Positions 24,060 to 30,701 of a DNA stretch of 30,701 bases are shown here, in pieces. Within the stretch, counting starts at the first letter, position 1, and the number at the start of each line of letters is the position of its first letter. This stretch comes from Candidatus Thioglobus plumae (GTDB taxonomy: Bacteria > Pseudomonadota > Gammaproteobacteria > PS1 > Pseudothioglobaceae): positions 1 through 30,701 of the forward strand of contig CAJVCM010000065.1 in assembly GCA_910595815.1 (NCBI GenBank). Direction: 5' to 3'. The position numbers and the translations under genes are program-made. The notes below the pieces were generated by a model that was not told the DNA's origin, did not search any database, and was given only the letters and a program-made list of their open reading frames with translations.

Positions 24060-24514
24060 AAACAACACTCATCAGAGACTTGTACAACCAGCAAAAGCCA
24101 AAGAGTTATGCTCAAGTTTCTGATTTATTTGAAGTTAATTTTAAAAAAATATCACGACTCATCCCTTTACTGTCAATCATTTCTCATCATAGTATTGCCA
24201 AGCAAACAGGTGAAAAAGATTTGCATTTGTTTGTGGAAGAAAAAACACCTTATACCACCACTTTTATCCTAACCCACCAAATTGACTCTCCTGCTGGATC
24301 AATCAGTCGGCCCGATATTAAATTTAAAGTGTACTTTGATGCTAACCTGCTTGAGGTTATTTCAGTGTGCAATGAAACCACCCTTAACACCAATCATCCA
24401 TTCTTAGCCAAATGCTCTGATATGGATATACAATGGGAACTCAATACTTTTATCGAAAGATGGCTAGACTACTGCTTAAGTAAATATCAAGGAATATCAT
24501 GGCAGACGCTGTAG
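24050..24514 (+). CDS. DUF1249 family protein (YqiB-like)
   Basis: A 154-residue cytoplasmic protein of unknown function. It resembles E. coli YqiB in YAQVSDLFEVNFKKISRLIPLL, the central TPYTTTFILTHQI segment, DIKFKVYFDANLLEVISV and the C-terminal QWELNTFIERWLDYCLS. Conserved linkage with cpdA suggests a related role, though none is known. The ATG lies inside the end of cpdA (10-nt overlap), and its own end overlaps the nucleotidase gene by 16 nt. Confidence 0.85.
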   Translation: MDLETTLIRDLYNQQKPKSYAQVSDLFEVNFKKISRLIPLLSIISHHSIAKQTGEKDLHLFVEEKTPYTTTFILTHQIDSPAGSISRPDIKFKVYFDANLLEVISVCNETTLNTNHPFLAKCSDMDIQWELNTFIERWLDYCLSKYQGISWQTL

Positions 24515-25401
24515 ATCCAAAAGCTAAAGGAAAGTTAGTCATTGCAATCTCATCAAGGGCTTTGTTTGATTTAGACGAATCGCATCAAATTTTTAAAGAA
24601 CACGGTGTGGAGGCTTATGCCAAACACCAAGAGGAAAACGAAGAAGTTGTTTTAAATCCTGGTGTTGGATTCACACTGGTTAAAAAGCTGTTAAATCTTA
24701 ATACTAAACAAAATCCAATCGATGTCATTTTGCTTTCTCGTAACAGTGCTGATACAGGCTTACGTATCTTTAATTCAATCGAACATTATGGTCTTAACAT
24801 CTCACGAGCAGCCTTCACCCGTGGAGAAAGCACACACAATTTAGTTGGTGCTTTTGAGGCAGACTTGTTTTTATCGAGCAATTATCAGGATGTACAAAAA
24901 GCATTAGAATCAGGTTTTGCTGCTGCCTCTATTATTGGCTCTGGTTCAAATGATTCTCACGACACGCAATTACGCATTGCTTTTGATGGCGATGCAGTGA
25001 TTTTCTCAGACGAGGCAGAAAAAATCTACCAAGAAAAAGGCATCGAGGCCTTTGAGGAAAATGAAAAAAAATCAGCCAACGTTGAACTTAAGGCTGGACC
25101 TTTTAAGTGTTTTTTAAAATCACTGCACAAAATTCAATCTGCCTTTCCTGTGGAGAATAACCCTATTAGAACGGCCTTAGTCACAGCGCGTTCTGCCCCC
25201 TCACACAAACGTGTGATTCACACCATGCGTGAATGGGGAATTCGTATCGACGAGTCATTCTTTTTAGGTGGACTTGATAAAGGTATTTTCTTAAAAGAGT
25301 TTGGTGCAGATATCTTTTTTGACGATCAGCACAAGCACTGTCAATCTGCCTCTCAATACGTACCAACAGGACATGTCCCGAGCGGTATTAGCAATGAATA
25401 A
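24499..25401 (+). CDS. 5'-nucleotidase, cytosolic cN-I family
   Basis: A 300-residue protein matching the 5'-nucleotidase family of eukaryotic cN-I. Near the N-terminus is the HAD-like motif SRALFDLDESHQIF (D24 and D26 the likely nucleophile and acid). FDGDAVIFSDEAEKIYQEKGIEAF lies mid-protein, and VTARSAPSHKRVIHTMREWGIRIDESFFLGGLDKG toward the end. It would dephosphorylate nucleoside monophosphates; the preferred base cannot be told. AAGGA 5 nt before the ATG supports the start, which overlaps the DUF1249 gene by 16 nt. It follows a cAMP phosphodiesterase, whose product AMP could be a substrate. Confidence 0.85.
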   Translation: MADAVDPKAKGKLVIAISSRALFDLDESHQIFKEHGVEAYAKHQEENEEVVLNPGVGFTLVKKLLNLNTKQNPIDVILLSRNSADTGLRIFNSIEHYGLNISRAAFTRGESTHNLVGAFEADLFLSSNYQDVQKALESGFAAASIIGSGSNDSHDTQLRIAFDGDAVIFSDEAEKIYQEKGIEAFEENEKKSANVELKAGPFKCFLKSLHKIQSAFPVENNPIRTALVTARSAPSHKRVIHTMREWGIRIDESFFLGGLDKGIFLKEFGADIFFDDQHKHCQSASQYVPTGHVPSGISNE

Positions 25402-25461
25402 ATCAAATTAATCCAAGCTTATTCATGGGTAAAATAACTTAACTAATTTTTTATAACATCA

Positions 25462-26724
25462 ATGTCTAACAAAATCCAAGCTATTCGCGGAATGAACGAC
25501 CTACTACCCAAAGACTCTGGCTTGTGGTTGTCGTTAGAAAAAACAATCTTTGATTTGTTTATCTCTTATGGCTTTAAAAATATTCGCACGCCCATCGTTG
25601 AAAAGACTGATACTTTTTGCCGTGCAATTGGCGAAGCGACTGATATTGTTGAAAAAGAAATGTACTCTTGGAAAGAGTCTAACGGTGAAAGCTTAAGTCT
25701 ACGACCCGAGGGAACTGCAGGCTGTGTGCGCATGATGATTGAGCACAACTTGCCCAGAGAAGGTATTCAAAAAGTCTTTTATCAAGGCGCTATGTTTAGA
25801 CATGAGCGCCCGCAAAAAGGTCGTTACCGTCAATTCCACCAGGTGGGTGTCGAGGTGTTTGGTGCTGATACTGCAAAGATAGACGCTGAACTAATGGCAA
25901 TGACACATTCACTGTGGCAAAACCTTGGTTTGAAAAATCTCACCCTAGAAATCAACACACTGGGCTCAGCTGAGGCAAGAGCAAACTACCGCTCTGTATT
26001 GGTTGAATATTTCACTCAGTATAAAGATCAATTAGATGAAGACTCCACAAGGCGTTTATCATCAAACCCACTACGCATTCTAGACAGTAAAAATAAAGAC
26101 ATGCAGTCTTTGATTAACGCTGCACCTAAGCTCATGGATCATCTAGATGAGGATTCGAGCAAACACTTTGATGAATTCAAGGCCTATTTACAATGCTTAG
26201 ATATTCCCTATATCATCAACACGCGATTGGTTAGAGGTCTAGATTACTACAACCGCACTGTATTTGAATGGACCACAACAGACCTAGGCGCACAAGGTAC
26301 GATTTGTGCCGGTGGTCGTTATGATGGTTTGGTTGAAAAAATGGGTGGAAAATCTACCCCCGCCGTTGGCTTTGCTTTAGGTTTGGAGCGTTTGGTTTTG
26401 TTATTAGAAGCGCAAGACATTACCTTAGGAAAATCACCTTTATCTATTTATTTAGTTGCGCTGGGTGATAATGCACAGATTAAATCTATGCAAATTTCCA
26501 ACCAACTGCATCATGCATTGCCCAAGGCAATACTTTATAATGACATCACTTTGGGTAGCTTTAAAGCGCAATTTAAAAAGGCAGATAAAGCCAATGCTGA
26601 TTATGCTTTAATCCTAGGCGAGGAAGAAATACAAAACAATCAAATCGCTATTAAACCACTTAAAGGCCAAGGTGAGCAACAAACCATGAGCTTAGAAGAA
26701 GCGATCCAATATTTTAAAAATTAA
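25462..26724 (+). CDS. hisS: Histidine--tRNA ligase
   Basis: A class II synthetase of 420 residues that charges tRNA-His. Motif 2 is MFRHERPQKGRYRQFHQVGVEVFG. The histidine-specific motifs are TRLVRGLDYYNRTVFEW and GGRYDGLVEKMGG, and motif 3 is VGFALGLERLVLLLE. A C-terminal anticodon-binding domain (about 330-420) follows. The N-terminus QAIRGMNDLLP is canonical. It begins 60 nt after the nucleotidase gene; a weak promoter (TTAATC at 25408, TAAAAT at 25430) may lie in that gap. yfgM follows 12 nt later. Confidence 0.98.
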   Translation: MSNKIQAIRGMNDLLPKDSGLWLSLEKTIFDLFISYGFKNIRTPIVEKTDTFCRAIGEATDIVEKEMYSWKESNGESLSLRPEGTAGCVRMMIEHNLPREGIQKVFYQGAMFRHERPQKGRYRQFHQVGVEVFGADTAKIDAELMAMTHSLWQNLGLKNLTLEINTLGSAEARANYRSVLVEYFTQYKDQLDEDSTRRLSSNPLRILDSKNKDMQSLINAAPKLMDHLDEDSSKHFDEFKAYLQCLDIPYIINTRLVRGLDYYNRTVFEWTTTDLGAQGTICAGGRYDGLVEKMGGKSTPAVGFALGLERLVLLLEAQDITLGKSPLSIYLVALGDNAQIKSMQISNQLHHALPKAILYNDITLGSFKAQFKKADKANADYALILGEEEIQNNQIAIKPLKGQGEQQTMSLEEAIQYFKN

Positions 26725-26736
26725 GAGAACCATCAT

Positions 26737-27351
26737 ATGAAAAATTTCATTGAAGTAGGAAAAACCGAAGACGAACAAGCAGAGCAAATCAAAAAATGGC
26801 TTAAAGAAAATGGGCCTCAAATTATTATCGGTATCGTTCTGGGATTGTCAGGAATTTGGGGGTTAGGCTATTACAAAACCTACCAACACGAGCAATCTAT
26901 CAACGCACGCACTGCTTACTTATCTGTTGTTTCAAATCCTAATTCACCGGCATTAATCACCTTACAAAGTGATTACGTAGACAGTGGTTACGCACAACAA
27001 TCTGCATTGATGATGGCAAAACATGCAGTGTCGGCTGGTAATTATCAGCAAGCACTTGAGCATTTATCACCATTATTAAAGTCTGAAAATGAATTAATTG
27101 CACATACGGCCAAGCTTAGGTCGTCCGCTATTTATTTACAAATAGGTGATAAAGATCAGGCACTATCTATACTTGGTGTTGATGAAAATCCAGCATTTAG
27201 TGCTCTGTACAACCACACCAAGGGTGATATTTATTTAGCACAAAACAACATTGATTCTGCTAAAAAACATTACCAATTAGCCTTAGCTCAATTATCGACT
27301 GATTCAGAATTAAGAAATTTAATTCAAATTAAGTTAAACGACCTTAATTAG
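26737..27351 (+). CDS. yfgM: YfgM family protein, SecYEG-associated TPR-like membrane protein
   Basis: A 204-residue inner-membrane protein. A short cytoplasmic segment (TEDEQAEQIKKWLKENG) precedes one transmembrane helix (about 27-47), and the periplasmic part carries TPR-like repeats (YQQALEHLSPLL, KDQALSILG, IDSAKKHYQLAL). In E. coli YfgM associates with SecYEG and PpiD and helps hand over periplasmic proteins. It is placed after hisS as in E. coli, but the next gene is der, with bamB missing. Confidence 0.9.
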   Translation: MKNFIEVGKTEDEQAEQIKKWLKENGPQIIIGIVLGLSGIWGLGYYKTYQHEQSINARTAYLSVVSNPNSPALITLQSDYVDSGYAQQSALMMAKHAVSAGNYQQALEHLSPLLKSENELIAHTAKLRSSAIYLQIGDKDQALSILGVDENPAFSALYNHTKGDIYLAQNNIDSAKKHYQLALAQLSTDSELRNLIQIKLNDLN

Positions 27352-27365
27352 GGCTTTATTACATC

Positions 27366-28778
27366 ATGGATTTACCTATCATCTCATTAGTTGGGCGCCC
27401 AAACGTAGGTAAGTCCACATTATTTAATCGCTTAAGTAGGTCACGCCAAGCCTTGGTGTCCGACTTTGAGGGCTTAACACGTGATCGCCAATACGCAGAA
27501 GTTTTATTGGATGACGATACCGAAACTTTCGTCACAATTGTTGATACAGGCGGTTTAACCAATAAAGTCAATGAGATTGATAGTGGCATCCAAGGTCAAG
27601 TTTTAAACGCCTTAGAAGAGTCTGATGTTATTTATTTTATTGTTAGCGCTAGAGATGGTGTTATTGGCCTAGATCAAGAAATTGGTGCGCAATTACGTCG
27701 ACTCAAAAAAAATATTGTTTTAGTTTGTAATAAAGCTGAAGGATTAGACCCGGGCCTAGCAGCAGAATTTTATGAATTAGGATTAGGTGAGCCAATCTTA
27801 ATTGCAGCTGAACACGGCCAAGGTATTGAGGAATTAATCGATCACACATTGCCACTACTACCTAAAGTGACGAATGACGAAGACAGTGATGACGATGTTG
27901 AAGGTATTGCTGTTGCTGTATTGGGAAGGCCTAATGTAGGAAAATCCACGCTGATCAACCGCATATTAGGCGAAGAGCGTGTACTAGCGATCGATATGCC
28001 AGGCACTACCCGTGATAGCATCTATATTCCTTTTGAGCGTGAAGGGCAAAAATACACGTTGATTGACACTGCTGGTATTCGCCGTAAGCGTTCTACACAC
28101 GAAAAAATTGAAAAATTCTCAATCATTAAAGCCATTGATGCCCTAGAAAAATCACACGTGGTTATCTTGGTGTTAGATGCACGCGAAGGAGTGACCGAGC
28201 AAGATGCCACTCTACTCGGCATGATTGCTGATAAAGGTAGAGCTTTAATGATTGCTCTTAATAAATGGGATGGGTTAGATGAATATCAAAAATCAGAAGT
28301 TAAGCGCAAGCTTGAAGTTAAACTCTCATTTGTAAATTATGCTAGTGTACATTATATCTCTGCCCTACATGGTTCTGGCGTAGGCAAGTTGTTTTCCCCT
28401 ATTCAAAAAGCATTTCAAAGTGCGGGTGAAAAACACCCGACTTCATTGCTAAATAAAATATTAGAAAAAGCCAACCAAGGACACCAACCACCGCCTGTTA
28501 AAGGCAGACGCTTGAAGATTAAATATGTCAATCAATCTGATGTATTTCCACCCACCTTTACATTTCATGGCAACCACCTGCAAAACGTACCAAATGCTTA
28601 TGAGCGCTATTTAAAGAATCTGTTTATTAGAGAATTGAAACTCACTAATACACCGATTAGAATGGAATACAGAAGTGGTGAGAATCCTTTTAAAGACAAT
28701 AAGAACGAATTAAATGCCAGACAAATCGTCAAGAGACGTCGTCTAATGCAGTTTATTAAGAATCGGAAAAAACGCTAG
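27366..28778 (+). CDS. der: Ribosome biogenesis GTPase Der (EngA)
   Basis: A double-GTPase needed for 50S maturation; 470 residues. Two G domains are complete: G1 motifs GRPNVGKS at 10-17 and 187-194, with DTGG near 60, DTAGIRRK in the second domain, and NKAE and NKWD as the G4 motifs. An acidic linker (NDEDSDDDVEG, 170-180) separates them. A KH-like domain and a strongly basic tail (VKRRRLMQFIKNRKKR) end the protein. Its 3' end overlaps the opposite-strand gene by 23 bp, with no terminator between them. Confidence 0.98.
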   Translation: MDLPIISLVGRPNVGKSTLFNRLSRSRQALVSDFEGLTRDRQYAEVLLDDDTETFVTIVDTGGLTNKVNEIDSGIQGQVLNALEESDVIYFIVSARDGVIGLDQEIGAQLRRLKKNIVLVCNKAEGLDPGLAAEFYELGLGEPILIAAEHGQGIEELIDHTLPLLPKVTNDEDSDDDVEGIAVAVLGRPNVGKSTLINRILGEERVLAIDMPGTTRDSIYIPFEREGQKYTLIDTAGIRRKRSTHEKIEKFSIIKAIDALEKSHVVILVLDAREGVTEQDATLLGMIADKGRALMIALNKWDGLDEYQKSEVKRKLEVKLSFVNYASVHYISALHGSGVGKLFSPIQKAFQSAGEKHPTSLLNKILEKANQGHQPPPVKGRRLKIKYVNQSDVFPPTFTFHGNHLQNVPNAYERYLKNLFIRELKLTNTPIRMEYRSGENPFKDNKNELNARQIVKRRRLMQFIKNRKKR

Positions 28779-29103
28779 AGTAACTTGCCTCTTTTGTGTT
28801 TTTATTTAGGTTAACAACTAATTCACAATACGAATTTTCTAAAATTTTGGCTTGAGATGGGTCGTCACTACAAGCACAACCTGACAATACTTCGCAAAAA
28901 AATACCCCTATTTTAATTTCAACCGAATCTTTAGTTTCACGGCTAGACAAGATAATTGGTTCAATCGTCGACTGATCAATCACTGCACTGTGATTACAAC
29001 AATCTTTTAAAGGTAATACACCGAGCTCGAGTGATTGAACGGCTTGTTTAAAATATTGGGGAAATTCATCACTTCCCCAATATTTTAAAGCCTGATCAAA
29101 CAC
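28756..29103 (-). CDS. Small conserved cysteine-rich protein of unknown function
   Basis: A 115-residue protein, likely cytoplasmic, with no signal peptide or membrane helix. It contains LELGVLPLKDCCNHSAVID (25-43) and VEIKIGVFFCEVLSGCACSDDPS (61-83), with cysteines at 35, 36, 70, 76, 78 and 93, and ENSYCELVVNLNK. I recall this pattern from uncharacterised proteobacterial proteins but cannot name a family. The cysteines could bind metal. The start is GTG at 29103, sharing one base with the pyrG stop (TAGTG), which implies coupling to pyrG; no Shine-Dalgarno sequence is seen. The last 23 bp overlap der. Confidence 0.75.
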   Translation of the reverse strand: MFDQALKYWGSDEFPQYFKQAVQSLELGVLPLKDCCNHSAVIDQSTIEPIILSSRETKDSVEIKIGVFFCEVLSGCACSDDPSQAKILENSYCELVVNLNKNTKEASYSSVFSDS

Positions 29104-30701
29104 TATGAGGAAAGAATTAAATTATGTGCCTTACTGGCAGCCTTGATAAAACTTTCGAATAATGGATGGCCATCACGTGGATTAGACGTAAATTCTGGAT
29201 GGAATTGACAAGCAACAAACCAAGGATGGTCTTTAATTTCAACCATCTCTACCAATGTGCCATCAATAGAACGACCAGAGATTGTTAAGCCTGCCGCTTC
29301 AATCTGGCCAATCAACTGATTGTTAACCTCATAACGATGACGATGACGCTCGGTAATCACATCTTTGCCATAAATCTCTCTAGCATTTGTACCTTTAACT
29401 AGCGCACATTCCTGACCACCTAAACGCATCGTACCACCAAGATTAGAATCTTGGTCACGTGTTTGCACACTACCGTCTTCATCTTGCCATTCAGTAATCA
29501 AACCTACCACTGAATAAGGTGTGTTTTCATCAAATTCTGTACTATTTGCATCTGTCATGTCTGCTACGTTTCTGGCGTATTCAATTACTGCCACTTGCAT
29601 ACCCAAACAAATACCTAAATAAGGTACGTTATTTTCACGCGCAAATTGTACGGTTGCAATCTTACCTTCAACACCACGATTACCAAAACCGCCTGGTACT
29701 AATATCGCACTCATTTCACTTAAACAATCAGTGCCATTTTTTTCAATCTCTTCAGAATCAAAGTAATGGATATTAACCTTAGTTTGCGTATGCACACCTG
29801 CATGAATCAATGATTCTGATAATGACTTATAGGCTTCAGTCAAATCCATGTACTTACCGACCATAGCAATATCAACACTGTGTGTTGGATTCTCAAGTTT
29901 ATTGACAACGCTAGCCCACTCGCTTAGGTCTGCATCTTTGCAATCAAGACTAAGCTTTCTTACAACAACGTTATCTAAGCCTTGTTCATGCAATGCTTGT
30001 GGCACTTTATAAATAGTATCAACATCCAGTGAAGTAAACACCGAACTTTCTTCTACATTGGTAAATAAGGCAATTTTTGCACGCTCAGCATCTGGCAGTG
30101 GATATTCCGATCGACAAATCAAAATATCAGGCTGAATACCAATACCTCTTAGCTCTTTCACTGAGTGCTGAGTTGGTTTGGTTTTTAACTCACCTGCCAC
30201 CTTAATATAAGGTAATAAAGTTAAGTGAATAAATAAGGTGTTCTCTCGACCAAGCTCAAGACCTATTTGTCTAATCGCCTCTAAAAATGGCAAAGACTCA
30301 ATATCACCTGCCGTACCACCAATCTCAACCAAAGCAACATCAGCACCTTTTGCACCGGCGATCATCAACTCTTTGATCTCATTGGTAATGTGTGGAATGA
30401 TTTGTACCGTCGCACCTAAATAATCCCCACGACGCTCACGCTCAATCACATTTTGATATACACGACCCGCGGTAAAGTTATTCTTCTTACCTAGTTGGAT
30501 ACGTACAAATCGTTCATAATGACCAAGGTCAAGATCAGTCTCGGCACCATCATTGGTAACAAATACCTCGCCATGCTGGAATGGACTCATAGTGCCAGGA
30601 TCAACGTTAATATACGGATCCAATTTAAGCATGGTGATATTAAGTCCACGGGACTCTAAGAGAGAAGCAAGAGAAGCTGAAGCAATTCCTTTACCTAAAG
30701 A
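29103..30701 (-). CDS. pyrG: CTP synthase (5' end outside window)
   Basis: Makes CTP from UTP, ATP and glutamine. The frame runs to the window edge: SLGKGIASASLASLLESRGLNIT precedes MLKLDPYINVDPGTMSPFQHGEVFVT, so about 13 N-terminal residues are missing and the ATG at 30632 is internal. The synthetase domain (HYERF, GTAGDIESLPFLEAIRQ, IHLTLLPYIKVAGELKTKPTQHSVKELRGIGIQPD) is followed by a class I glutamine amidotransferase domain with GGFGNRGVEGK, the nucleophile Cys in YLGICLGMQ, and HPEF near the end. 532 residues are visible of about 545. Confidence 0.98.
   Translation of the reverse strand, partial: SLGKGIASASLASLLESRGLNITMLKLDPYINVDPGTMSPFQHGEVFVTNDGAETDLDLGHYERFVRIQLGKKNNFTAGRVYQNVIERERRGDYLGATVQIIPHITNEIKELMIAGAKGADVALVEIGGTAGDIESLPFLEAIRQIGLELGRENTLFIHLTLLPYIKVAGELKTKPTQHSVKELRGIGIQPDILICRSEYPLPDAERAKIALFTNVEESSVFTSLDVDTIYKVPQALHEQGLDNVVVRKLSLDCKDADLSEWASVVNKLENPTHSVDIAMVGKYMDLTEAYKSLSESLIHAGVHTQTKVNIHYFDSEEIEKNGTDCLSEMSAILVPGGFGNRGVEGKIATVQFARENNVPYLGICLGMQVAVIEYARNVADMTDANSTEFDENTPYSVVGLITEWQDEDGSVQTRDQDSNLGGTMRLGGQECALVKGTNAREIYGKDVITERHRHRYEVNNQLIGQIEAAGLTISGRSIDGTLVEMVEIKDHPWFVACQFHPEFTSNPRDGHPLFESFIKAASKAHNLILSS

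Noticed and set aside
25394..25426. 8-bp inverted repeat ATGAATAA/TTATTCAT after the nucleotidase gene
   Set aside because: AT-rich stem with a 17-nt loop and no T-run; too weak to call a terminator.

Overview
The window is a densely packed, AT-rich piece of a gammaproteobacterial chromosome made almost entirely of housekeeping genes. The gene orders are typical of gammaproteobacteria: thrS-infC-rpmI-rplT-pheS-pheT-ihfA, hupB-ppiD, rpsF-rpsR-rplI, dnaB-alr, cpdA-DUF1249, hisS-yfgM-der. Low GC, 1-14 nt gene overlaps, very short spacers and no mobile elements suggest a streamlined genome. My impression is a SUP05/Thioglobus-like or related sulfur-oxidising lineage, but nothing here proves that.

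Layout. Positions 1-6735 (minus strand) hold the translation operon thrS, infC (AUU start), rpmI, rplT, pheS, pheT and the beginning of ihfA. A structured leader sits before rpmI and a hairpin lies between rplT and pheS. After a 213-nt spacer, 6949-12701 (minus) is a chain of five genes that all overlap: a peptide-type substrate-binding lipoprotein, lspA, a ThiO-like FAD oxidase, a DUF1566 secreted protein and recJ. Its first gene is divergent from fabI (12732-13514, plus), only 30 bp away across a symmetric pair of -10 elements. A bidirectional terminator separates fabI from ppiD (minus). Upstream of ppiD are tRNA-Asp, tRNA-Val and hupB.

Positions 16294-19524 (minus) hold a stand-alone PBP1B-type glycosyltransferase, tsaB and a partial cytochrome c maturation cluster ccmC-ccmD-ccmE-ccmG. 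From 19688 to 28778 (plus) come rpsF-rpsR-rplI, dnaB-alr-cpdA-DUF1249-5'-nucleotidase, and hisS-yfgM-der. Positions 28756-30701 (minus) hold pyrG (5' end outside the window) and a small cysteine-rich conserved protein that overlaps der tail to tail.

I found no CRISPR array, prophage, insertion sequence, defence island or plainly new multi-gene system. The points of interest are regulatory: a tRNA promoter that appears to fire from inside the hupB terminator hairpin; competing pairings at the rpmI ribosome binding site; a symmetric promoter pair between the lipoprotein gene and fabI; a hairpin holding the alr start codon; and neighbours missing from otherwise conserved clusters (ccmA/B/F/H, bamB). 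No gene-free stretch exceeds 300 bases; the longest (6736-6948) is described.
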